Assembly: GCA_028820695.1 (NCBI GenBank)
Contig: JAPPIB010000049.1
Span: forward strand, 1 to 64,000
Length of the DNA: 64,000 bases
From: Acidiferrobacterales bacterium
Lineage (GTDB): Bacteria > Pseudomonadota > Gammaproteobacteria > Arenicellales > JAJDZL01
Direction: 5' to 3'
Shown: positions 1-7,802 of the stretch, piece after piece
How the letters are laid out: each line of letters opens with the position of its first letter
How positions within the stretch are numbered: position 1 is the stretch's first letter
Position numbers and translations under genes: made by a program
Notes under the pieces: generated by a model
The model's input: only the letters and a program-made list of their open reading frames with translations
Told to the model about the DNA's origin: nothing
Database searches by the model: none

Positions 1-311
1 GAAAGCGGTAGTCGATAACCGATAAACCTGTTGCGGAACGCAACTTAGTTCAAGAGTCGTTACTTGCCGTAATTGAACCAAACTGTTGGTCTAAACCAGC
101 TAATGTCAAGAACAATTGGCAGTATATTAAAAGTAAACATCAATGTTATCATTTTGATTTTTCTTCGAAAATTAAAATATCTGAATGCGGGATAGATCTC
201 GTTAGGCTTTTAGCATGTAGTTATTTCGCAGTTACTCAGGGGCGAATTAGTTGGCTTTCTGCAAACCGAATTTGCGGTCAAAGGATAAACAAACAAACAG
301 TAATTTGGATA

Positions 312-722
312 ATGTCTTTCTTGATTATGTTGCGTGTCGTAAGTTCCTCGGAAACTTGGCAATGCGAACATAGAACTCGGGATGATGTTCCCGAAATGCT
401 CAATTACCTATCTGAGACATTATCAGTGTACGGAATAATTCATTGGACAAAACCATACATTCGAGGTCAGTTTTTAGAAGAATCGCATGCGCTCAACCCA
501 GATGAATTTGGTTGGGTCGACATCGAAGACTTACGGCAACGCTTACTCATTTCTACTTCTGGTTTGCAAGCTTGGGGGAGACATGAGGGTTCCTCCGAGT
601 ATGATTCCCCTGATATTGAAAACGAAGACTCGTATGGTGACATTGTTGATGATTTGATTAATGAAAAGAAACGAACGGAAATTGACAATACCTTGGATTC
701 CTTAATTACTGGTCGTAACTGA
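312..722 (+). CDS. Hypothetical protein, 5' end missing or uncertain
   Basis: I do not recognise this protein. The first ATG gives 136 residues with an acidic C-terminal third. The same frame stays open upstream to position 12, just after a TAG at 9-11, with no ATG, GTG or TTG before 312. That extra stretch translates into ordinary-looking protein, so the gene is probably longer than the ATG suggests and has lost its 5' end, or it starts at a rare codon. It ends 12 bases before the nuclease-helicase gene, on the same strand and with the same AT-rich composition, so it probably belongs to that operon. Confidence 0.45.
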   Translation: MSFLIMLRVVSSSETWQCEHRTRDDVPEMLNYLSETLSVYGIIHWTKPYIRGQFLEESHALNPDEFGWVDIEDLRQRLLISTSGLQAWGRHEGSSEYDSPDIENEDSYGDIVDDLINEKKRTEIDNTLDSLITGRN

Positions 723-734
723 AATCAAATACTG

Positions 735-2741
735 ATGAAGTCAAATACTGAGTTTTACGCATCAATTCGCGATCAATATCGTTCAGGTACTCACAATATT
801 GGTAAAGACTTCTTTGTCCCGTGTATGTCGAGATGCACTGAATATTGCCGAGCGGTTGGATTCTTCTCGAGCACTGCATTAACAAATTGGTGTGCGTTGC
901 TTGACAAACTTTTTAACAACGAAAAAATTCCGCTTCGTCTAATAATATCACCAGAATTATCACCTACTGACGCTGCTGTTTTACGGGATGTTGTAACTGA
1001 TGAAGGTCGAAAACGAGCACAGAATTTGATTGTCGAAAGACTTATATCTGGGATTCTAAATTTGGAACACGGTAGCTTGCAAGATGAATATCGGGTAAAG
1101 ATTTTTAGTTGGTTGATTGCTACAGAAACCCTTGAATTGAAATTTGCTTTTGCTAACCATGCGAAAGTTTCTGGGATCTTTCATGATAAGCTAGGTCTTT
1201 TCAAATTCAGTGATGGTGAGAAGATAGCGTTTTCTGGCTCAGCTAACGAAACCATTTACGGTCACGAAATAAACTACGAATCCATTGATGTATACCGAAG
1301 TTGGGTACCAGAGGATAAAAGTAGAGTTCTGAATAAAGAAAGAGATTTTGAAGAGGCGTGGTCAAATACCGCGAGTGGCTTAATTGTAAAACCATTAAGC
1401 GAAGATACCATTAGAATGATTAAGGTGCGCGCACCGTCACACAAACCAATTCCGCCTGATAAACCGAAATTAGATGTTCGTCCACGTTCGGTTACCTCGC
1501 CAGTCGAGTCAGCCTCAAGCAAAACAGATATTAGATGGTTGCATCAGTCTGAAGCTGTCGAAAGGGTTATTCAACTGCGGTCAGGAATTATTGAAATGGC
1601 GACCGGAACAGGGAAAACACACACAGCTTTACAAATCTTTTCGGTGCTTTTGGACAGAGATCAAATAGACAGTGCTATTGTCACTACCATAGGAAATGAT
1701 CTCTTAGACCAGTGGAGTAGTGAAATATCAAGTTGGCTCCTAAACGAAAACAGAGACCTGGCTATTGTCAAGCATTACGATACTCACAAAAATTACGATA
1801 CATTTGTGCTTGATCCGAGTGATTGCATACTTTTGATTTCTTTGAATCAATTAGGTGATCTATTTCAACGTTTGTCACCTGATAAACGCCACAGAACCAT
1901 CATAGTACACGATGAAGTGCACGGGTTAGGAGTTCCTACAGCCCAAGAGCGACTACATGGTCAACACAAGTATTTTCCGTATCGATTGGGACTTAGCGCG
2001 ACTCCTGAACGAGAATATGATGAACAAGGAAACAATTTTATAGAAAGTGAAATTGGTGAGATAATTTTTAGTTTTCCAATTGAGGCTGCAATTGCGCGCG
2101 GTACTCTCTGCGAATTTGATTACGTTGCCCTTGATTATGACTTAACACCGAACGATCAAGAACGTATTCAAATGGTATACAGGAAACAGGCAGCGAGAAA
2201 ACACGCAGGCAATCCGATGACTAAGGAAGAACTGTGGATTGATATTGCCAGAGTACACAAAACGGCGGAAATGAAACCTGTAGTTTTTCGAGAATACTTA
2301 CAAACACACCCAAATGTCTTAAACCGTACGATAATTTTTGTAGATACCAAAGAGTATGGTGAAAAAATATTGTCAAATCTACAGGAATACACACACCTTT
2401 ATAGAACTTATTATGCAGAGGATGACCGTGACAATCTGGTTGCATTTTCCAAAGGTGAAATAGACTGTTTGATTACTTGCCATCGAATCTCACAAGGTAT
2501 AGACATTCAGTCTCTTAAAAATATTGTTCTGCTTTCTTCTGCTCGAGCAAAACTTGAAACAATACAAAGAATTGGACGCTGTCTCCGGACCGAACCTTTA
2601 AATCCAAACAAAAAGGCAACAGTTATTGATTTTGTTCGTATCACTATTCCTGCATCTGACGTTCTTAGCGCAGATCAAACTAGGTGCGAATGGCTAAGTG
2701 AATTGTCTAAAGTAAAGAGAGGAGATCAAATTGAACATTAG
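735..2741 (+). CDS. PLD-like nuclease fused to SF2 (DExH) helicase, candidate Dnd-linked restriction enzyme
   Basis: This 668-residue protein has two parts. Residues about 30-220 carry one phospholipase-D-type active site (HDK near residue 150, then GSANET near 168); one copy implies dimerisation. Residues about 265-660 form a superfamily 2 helicase: Walker A TGTGKT near 290, DEVH near 393, SATPE near 423 and QRIGRCLR near 612. The fold suits an ATP-driven DNA translocase with a nuclease, like type III Res subunits. I recall a TIGRFAM family named DNA phosphorothioation system restriction enzyme made of similar helicases; membership needs an HMM search. It starts at ATG 735, and its end overlaps the next gene by 11 bases. 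Restriction of unmodified DNA is inferred from the neighbouring dnd genes. Confidence 0.82.
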   Translation: MKSNTEFYASIRDQYRSGTHNIGKDFFVPCMSRCTEYCRAVGFFSSTALTNWCALLDKLFNNEKIPLRLIISPELSPTDAAVLRDVVTDEGRKRAQNLIVERLISGILNLEHGSLQDEYRVKIFSWLIATETLELKFAFANHAKVSGIFHDKLGLFKFSDGEKIAFSGSANETIYGHEINYESIDVYRSWVPEDKSRVLNKERDFEEAWSNTASGLIVKPLSEDTIRMIKVRAPSHKPIPPDKPKLDVRPRSVTSPVESASSKTDIRWLHQSEAVERVIQLRSGIIEMATGTGKTHTALQIFSVLLDRDQIDSAIVTTIGNDLLDQWSSEISSWLLNENRDLAIVKHYDTHKNYDTFVLDPSDCILLISLNQLGDLFQRLSPDKRHRTIIVHDEVHGLGVPTAQERLHGQHKYFPYRLGLSATPEREYDEQGNNFIESEIGEIIFSFPIEAAIARGTLCEFDYVALDYDLTPNDQERIQMVYRKQAARKHAGNPMTKEELWIDIARVHKTAEMKPVVFREYLQTHPNVLNRTIIFVDTKEYGEKILSNLQEYTHLYRTYYAEDDRDNLVAFSKGEIDCLITCHRISQGIDIQSLKNIVLLSSARAKLETIQRIGRCLRTEPLNPNKKATVIDFVRITIPASDVLSADQTRCEWLSELSKVKRGDQIEH

Positions 2742-2919
2742 CGATGAACTTATTGATTCGATTTACGAAGCAGTTGAATCTGTTGACCAACCTGAAACAG
2801 TAGCAAAACGGTTGGTTGCTTGGCTCAATGAAATGAGTTATCGAGAACTTTCTGCTGAAGAAGAAAGGGAATATTTGGAGAATTTAAAATCAGCAATTAG
2901 TGATTCTATGTCGAGTTAG
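2731..2919 (+). CDS. Small acidic protein (62 aa) in the restriction-like operon
   Basis: This small, strongly acidic, helix-rich protein matches no family I know. It starts at TTG 2731, inside the last codons of the helicase gene, behind a good ribosome site (GAGAGGAG). The overlap implies translational coupling and a stoichiometric link to the helicase. The stop lies 11 bases before the ATPase gene. An adaptor or inhibitor role is possible but only inferred from position and size. Confidence 0.6.
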   Translation: MNISDELIDSIYEAVESVDQPETVAKRLVAWLNEMSYRELSAEEEREYLENLKSAISDSMSS

Positions 2920-2930
2920 GAGGTAATGCG

Positions 2931-4892
2931 ATGCGCGTTCAAGTTATAGGATGGTCTTGTAGCGGGTTACGGTGCCCTGATTTTGACATTGATCTTGCTA
3001 GAAATGGCGATCCATCACAAATTTCATTAATACAAATGCCTAATGGAACAGGTAAAACTACAACGCTGGATATGCTGACGGCCACTTTAAATGGCGAGGC
3101 TCGTAACTGGTCACCTGAAGATATACGCGAACTAAAAGGAAGGGAATCTCAAACATCGATTGGGTCATTTAAAATCAATCTCAAAGCGGATAACGTTCCG
3201 ATAACAATTGAACTTAGATTAGATTTCGATACTGGAACAGCACAGTATCGTACTACATCCCCTCAATCCGGGGGAGTGGAACCTGGTTGGGTACCTCCTG
3301 CCAATCTGTACCCTTTCCTTTCTTCTGAATTCATTCGACTGTTTGTTTTTAATGGAGAGTTTGCTAATCGATTACTAGATGATTCGGCATCAGAAGCCGA
3401 GAAAGCGATTGATGCTTTATGCCACCTGTATTTGCTGGAAAATGTTGCAAATGTCGCTACAAAGGATTGGGAGATGGCTTCCAAAAACTCAACTGGCAAG
3501 TCCAAAGCAAATTTAAGGACTTGGCAAAACAAACTTGATACAGTGAAAGATCGAATTAACAAAATTGAGCAAGCGAAGAACAAGGCGATTTTCGAATGTG
3601 AAAAACTACGGGAGCACAACAAAGAGCTGCATAACAAAATTTCATCAAGATTGAAGTCAGATGATTCAGTGAGGGATCAATTCCACGAAGCCGAAAAGAA
3701 AAGAAAAGACGCTCTAGAAAACTTGGAAACTTATAGAGACCGCTTGCTTGATAAACTTCGACAACCTCAACAGATTCACACGACTTTCGAGAAAAGTCTC
3801 GTTCAACTCAAGTCTAACCTTGACAGACTAAAGTTGCCTGACTCCACGTCAAGTACTTTTTTTAAGGAATTGTCGGAAGAGCTTTCTTGTATTTGCGGGC
3901 GGTATATTGGGCCCGCGGAGCGCCAAGAAATCCTAAAGCGATCGGAAAGTTATCTTGATGTTGATGAAACTGGAGTAATTAATACTATTAAACAGTCTAT
4001 CGCCGATGCTGTTGAAAACCAAAATGACCAATTTGATGCGGTTCAACAGAAATTGACTCAGTCGATAAAGTCACTGAGAGTTGCGGAGACGCAAGTGGAG
4101 GCGTTAGAGAAAAAGAGCGAAAGTCAAGGTGATGATGAAATCTCATTGTGGCGGAATAGCATTCAAAAGAATGAAGACAGATTACGTAATCTTACGAATC
4201 TACTTGACGAAATAAATGGAATTGGAGATGGTATGGACGATAAGAATCAAAAAAGTCTCAAGGCTCTCAACAAAATCAGAATGAATTCTGAAACAAGAGT
4301 TTCAGAGATTACCGGAACAATACAACTGCGAGAGCAAAAAGAAATTATCACAAAGTTGTGTGAGAGTGTGCGTAGTAATGCAAGACAACGAATTAGAGCG
4401 AAAGTATTACGTGAGTGCAACAGTAGACTGCTAACTATTCTTGGGTCTGACCCGTTGCAACTCAAGAGTATCGATAAATGTCTAAAATTGAAAGGGCAGT
4501 CCAGTGGTTCTGTAGGACAAGTATTGTCTGTAGGATACGCATTCCTTCTAACAGCCTTACGCTACGGTGATAACGATTTTCCATTAATTGTAGATAGTCC
4601 CGCAGGTTCACTTGACGATAGTCGTAGAACTGAAATTGGTAGTCTGATTCCAGATAATTGTAACCAATTCATCGCATTTATGATTTCTACGGAACGAAAC
4701 TATTTCTTGGACGCAATAGAAAGTGGCACAAGTGAAGCTATTCGGTATATTACAGCATTTAGGAAAACCTCAGGAGTTAAGCACTTAATTAATAGTCTTC
4801 CTAGTGGGAATGAAACGAAACAAACGGATAATTCAGTTATCGTTGAAGGGCGTGACTACTTCGTAAATTTTACTGCAGTAGAAGAGAAATAG
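2931..4892 (+). CDS. SMC/Rad50-like ATPase related to DndD
   Basis: This 653-residue ABC-type ATPase has the split SMC layout. The N-terminal Walker A is PNGTGKTT near residue 40, followed by long charged coiled-coil stretches (about 180-300 and 350-470). The C-terminal signature region is GSVGQVLSVG and the Walker B is PLIVDSPAGSLD near 552. The coil is interrupted near residue 318 by CICG, which could act as a reduced zinc hook. The Walker B style resembles DndD of the same island (PMIIDTPLGRLD), suggesting a distant paralogue. It is preceded by the strong ribosome site GGAGG and followed four bases later by the 166-residue gene. I infer a DNA-sensing or clamp role beside the nuclease-helicase. 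I cannot name the family. Confidence 0.75.
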   Translation: MRVQVIGWSCSGLRCPDFDIDLARNGDPSQISLIQMPNGTGKTTTLDMLTATLNGEARNWSPEDIRELKGRESQTSIGSFKINLKADNVPITIELRLDFDTGTAQYRTTSPQSGGVEPGWVPPANLYPFLSSEFIRLFVFNGEFANRLLDDSASEAEKAIDALCHLYLLENVANVATKDWEMASKNSTGKSKANLRTWQNKLDTVKDRINKIEQAKNKAIFECEKLREHNKELHNKISSRLKSDDSVRDQFHEAEKKRKDALENLETYRDRLLDKLRQPQQIHTTFEKSLVQLKSNLDRLKLPDSTSSTFFKELSEELSCICGRYIGPAERQEILKRSESYLDVDETGVINTIKQSIADAVENQNDQFDAVQQKLTQSIKSLRVAETQVEALEKKSESQGDDEISLWRNSIQKNEDRLRNLTNLLDEINGIGDGMDDKNQKSLKALNKIRMNSETRVSEITGTIQLREQKEIITKLCESVRSNARQRIRAKVLRECNSRLLTILGSDPLQLKSIDKCLKLKGQSSGSVGQVLSVGYAFLLTALRYGDNDFPLIVDSPAGSLDDSRRTEIGSLIPDNCNQFIAFMISTERNYFLDAIESGTSEAIRYITAFRKTSGVKHLINSLPSGNETKQTDNSVIVEGRDYFVNFTAVEEK

Positions 4893-4896
4893 GATT

Positions 4897-5397
4897 ATGT
4901 TTAGACTAAGACAAGATGCGGAAGATTGGCTAAAACATATCGCATCAACTAAACCGCTGAAAACAAAATTTGACCTTAATTATTTGTGCCTTATAGTAGG
5001 CTTGGCTAGTGGATTTAAATCTGAACCTCAAAAGAACGGGAAAGTTGCCCAAGAATTTGTGGATTATTTCGTTGAAGATTACAAGGATGCTCAATATTTA
5101 ATAATAGGGTTACTTGTCGTAGCTGAACTAGGAAAAAACGGAATTGATTTAGATGAAAAAAAATCTGTACGAGATCAGATAAGGAAATTGGTTAATCCCG
5201 AATCCCAGACTAAACTGACGTCTAAAGGAATTGATGAACTAAACCGGTACGCGAGCGGCGGATTCGATTTTCTCCGGCAGCAATATGGCATTTCAAAGCC
5301 TTACCATACGGCTGAATTTCTCTTGTTTATAGCTACGTTAACTAAGCAGACATTAGATGAGAGCCAAATTTGGAATTCAATGATAGGTTCCGAATAG
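4897..5397 (+). CDS. Hypothetical protein (166 aa), last gene of the restriction-like operon
   Basis: I do not recognise this protein. It is 166 residues, mostly predicted helical, with a hydrophobic stretch near residues 65-80 (YLIIGLLVVAEL) that looks like a buried helix rather than a membrane anchor. It starts four bases after the ATPase stop and so is co-translated with it. The arrangement around residues 22-40 (basic residue, then LNYLCLIVGLASG) is loosely like helix-bundle DNA-binding accessory proteins such as DndE, but that is too weak to assign. It faces dndA tail to tail. Confidence 0.6.
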   Translation: MFRLRQDAEDWLKHIASTKPLKTKFDLNYLCLIVGLASGFKSEPQKNGKVAQEFVDYFVEDYKDAQYLIIGLLVVAELGKNGIDLDEKKSVRDQIRKLVNPESQTKLTSKGIDELNRYASGGFDFLRQQYGISKPYHTAEFLLFIATLTKQTLDESQIWNSMIGSE

Positions 5398-5417
5398 TTG
5401 ATAGCGTTATCGTCTAA

Positions 5418-5443
5418 CCACGTCATAATGATGGGTTACGTGG
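5418..5443. terminator. Possible convergent terminator between the effector operon and dndA
   Basis: A dyad CCACGT / ACGTGG (5418-5423 and 5438-5443) lies in the 50-base gap between two convergent genes and is followed on the plus strand by AGTTTTA. The stem is only six pairs with a 14-base loop, so the call is tentative. Confidence 0.3.
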
Positions 5444-5447
5444 AGTT

Positions 5448-6578
5448 TTACCTTAGGAGTCGGAACTGATTAGCGATGGCGTCCCAATCTACGTTTGGGA
5501 TGTCATGAAACCATGATATTCTTACGGCGCCAGAAATTCGATTATCATCAAGCCCCATAGCATTTAGGACATGGCTTGGTTTATAGGATGAAGAAGTACA
5601 AGCTGAGCCGTTGGAAATTGCTGCTACTCCTTTTAGAGCAACCATCACCGCTTCTGCATCCAAACCCGGAAAGGAAACATTAAGTATGTGAGGTAGAGCA
5701 AGGGATTGGTCTCCGTTTGTTTTCGGATTAAGGTCGGAAAAAGCCTCATAAACTCTGTCCTTTATTTTGCTGCAATCTTGTTGTCGCTCGGCATGTTCAT
5801 AGCTGGCAAGTTCCGCGGCCAATCCTAACCCGGCGATTAGAGGAACTGGCAACGTGCCAGGACGCAACCCTAATTCTTGTCCGCCGCCAAATAACAGCGG
5901 TTTCAAGGGCGGTAATTTATAACCTCGTCGCCTTGTAATCAAGGCTCCTATACCTTTTGGTCCGAAAATTTTGTGACCGCTAATACTCAGAAGATCGATT
6001 CTGTTTGATTTCAGTGTGTTTATCACCTTGCCAAACCCTTGAGCAGCATCGACGTGAAAATAAGCTTCATGATCACGTAGCGCCTCCGTAATCGTCTTAA
6101 TCGGTTGTTGCACCCCAGTTTCATTGTTAACGTGCATTATTGAAACTAAGCCCGTATCCTCGCGAAGACTATTGTTGATAGAATCTATGTTTACAACTCC
6201 TCTGCGACAGACCGGAAGAAAATCGACATCAAAACCACGATTGTTTAATATTTGAACTGGTGCTAAAACCGACTTGTGCTCGATTGCACTTGTGATAATG
6301 TGCTTGCGGCCTGATTCCCTTAAATATTCCTCCAATCCAAGAATCGCTAAATTATTACTTTCTGTTGCTCCGGATGTGAAGACTACTTCCAGGGGGTCCG
6401 ATTCAACTACATCAGCGATTTGAGTTCTCGCTTTCTGAACAGCACTCTTGGCACGCATTCCATATTCATGAGTGCGACTACCAGAATTGCCATATTCTTC
6501 CATAAGATAAAATCTCATGATTTCAAATACTCTACGGTCTAGGGGGGTAGTCGCCGCTGTGTCAAGATAGATCGTCAT
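5448..6578 (-). CDS. dndA: Cysteine desulfurase DndA (IscS/NifS type)
   Basis: DndA takes sulfur from L-cysteine as a persulfide and feeds it to DndC for insertion into the DNA backbone. The 376-residue protein shows the class V aminotransferase features: HVDAAQGFGK for cofactor contacts, the PLP lysine in SGHKIFGPKG near residue 203, and the catalytic cysteine in NGSACTSS near 325, in the short IscS-type active loop. The Dnd role comes from its place between the effector operon and dndB. A second desulfurase, sufS, lies elsewhere in the window and belongs to the SUF operon. dndA is divergent from dndBCDE, with 132 bases between the two starts. Confidence 0.88.
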   Translation of the reverse strand: MTIYLDTAATTPLDRRVFEIMRFYLMEEYGNSGSRTHEYGMRAKSAVQKARTQIADVVESDPLEVVFTSGATESNNLAILGLEEYLRESGRKHIITSAIEHKSVLAPVQILNNRGFDVDFLPVCRRGVVNIDSINNSLREDTGLVSIMHVNNETGVQQPIKTITEALRDHEAYFHVDAAQGFGKVINTLKSNRIDLLSISGHKIFGPKGIGALITRRRGYKLPPLKPLLFGGGQELGLRPGTLPVPLIAGLGLAAELASYEHAERQQDCSKIKDRVYEAFSDLNPKTNGDQSLALPHILNVSFPGLDAEAVMVALKGVAAISNGSACTSSSYKPSHVLNAMGLDDNRISGAVRISWFHDIPNVDWDAIANQFRLLR

Positions 6579-6604
6579 GTTTGATAAGTGATATTGATTA
6601 GCGA

Positions 6605-6657
6605 ATATTGTTTGTATTATGGGTATATTGGTATGTAATTAATATAACAAACAATAT
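6605..6657. promoter_or_regulatory. Inverted repeat in the dndA/dndB divergent promoter
   Basis: Two perfect 11-bp arms, ATATTGTTTGT (6605-6615) and ACAAACAATAT (6647-6657), are separated by 31 very AT-rich bases. The element sits between the divergent starts of dndA and dndB, where a shared operator would be expected. Promoter boxes are not clear because the whole stretch is AT-rich. Confidence 0.5.
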
Positions 6658-6660
6658 ATA

Positions 6661-6677
6661 ATTGTATACTATACAAT
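6661..6677. promoter_or_regulatory. 17-bp palindromic operator-like site upstream of dndB
   Basis: The site is a perfect dyad of two 8-base arms, ATTGTATA and TATACAAT, around a central C, ending 33 bases before the dndB start. Size and position suit a dimeric repressor. DndB is reported to regulate its own operon in Salmonella, so autoregulation is a reasonable guess, but no helix-turn-helix regulator is encoded nearby. Confidence 0.5.
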
Positions 6678-6710
6678 CAGATTAATAAATGGATTAAATC
6701 TAGTTTTGGT

Positions 6711-7802
6711 ATGGAACAACATAATTTCGGATATTCATTTCCTGCAATTAAGGGATTTCAAGCTGGAAAGTCATATTTTATTACCATGTGCCCCTTGGGA
6801 GTCATTCCCAAAATTTTCCTATTTGACGAAGAGGAATTAGTTGCTGAAGTGCGCGCGCAGAGAACACTAAACCGTTCTAGAGTCCCTGAGATAGCTGACT
6901 ACATTCTTGAAAAAAGAAATTCGTATGTCTTTTCTGCACTTACAGCATCGGTCGATGGGCCAGTGCACTTTGAACCAGTGAGCAACGTCAATGGTAACGA
7001 TCAAATTGGAACACTACATATTCCAATGACCGCCAATTTTGTTATTAACGATGGTCAACATCGACGAGCGGCTATAGAAACTGCTTTAAAGGTTCAGCCA
7101 GATCTTGCCGATGAAACTATAGCTGTAGTTCTTTTCCGTGATTCAGGTCTGAAGCGGAGTCAACAAATGTTTGCGGATCTTAACCGATATGCCGTAAAAC
7201 CTTCTCGCTCGCTTGGGTTGTTATACGACCATGGTGATGAAGGTGCCGAAGTGACTCGAAATTTAGTGTCGGGTTGTGTAGCATTTCGTGACGTTGTAGA
7301 AATGGAGAAGACCGCACTCGCTTCTCGTTCGCGTCGATTATTTACCTTTAGCGCAATATACGGGGCTACTAAACTTCTCCTAATCGAATTCAAAGAAGAG
7401 ACTCTGGACGAGCGCACGAATAGAGCGATTCGTTTTTGGAGTGCTGTTGAAAGAGCGTTTCCAGAGTGGAAACGCGTTCGTGAGGGACGGTTAACCTCGG
7501 GTGAAGTCAGACAGGACTATATTCATTCACATGGTGTAGTACTCTCAGCGATTGGTCGAGCCGGTAGTGCTTTAATGACTGCTCATGATAAAGACTGGCC
7601 TTCAAAAATCGCGCCTCTAAAAAAACTTGACTGGTCTCGGAGTAATTTCAAACTTTGGGAAGGTCGCGCTATGCGCAATGGAAAACTCTCCAAAGCGAAT
7701 GACAACATTGTCCTTACATCCAATGTCATAAAGAAAGTCTGGGGATTGCAATTTACTCCTGAGGAACGACGATTGGAAAATAAAGTACATAAGAGTGATT
7801 AG
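6711..7802 (+). CDS. dndB: DndB, DGQHR-domain protein of the phosphorothioation system
   Basis: This 363-residue protein carries the family motif DGQHRRAA near residue 114, followed by FADLNRYAVKPS, which defines the DGQHR/DndB family. DndB is not required for sulfur insertion; in characterised systems it tunes modification and represses dnd transcription. It is the first gene of the plus-strand operon and stops one base before dndC begins. The start is ATG 6711. Its 5' region carries the two dyads at 6605-6677. Confidence 0.92.
   Translation: MEQHNFGYSFPAIKGFQAGKSYFITMCPLGVIPKIFLFDEEELVAEVRAQRTLNRSRVPEIADYILEKRNSYVFSALTASVDGPVHFEPVSNVNGNDQIGTLHIPMTANFVINDGQHRRAAIETALKVQPDLADETIAVVLFRDSGLKRSQQMFADLNRYAVKPSRSLGLLYDHGDEGAEVTRNLVSGCVAFRDVVEMEKTALASRSRRLFTFSAIYGATKLLLIEFKEETLDERTNRAIRFWSAVERAFPEWKRVREGRLTSGEVRQDYIHSHGVVLSAIGRAGSALMTAHDKDWPSKIAPLKKLDWSRSNFKLWEGRAMRNGKLSKANDNIVLTSNVIKKVWGLQFTPEERRLENKVHKSD

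Noticed and set aside
735-5397. DISARM, Hachiman or BREX system
   Set aside because: No DrmA/DrmB pair, no DUF1837 protein, no PglZ or methyltransferase; the adjacent dnd genes give a better context.
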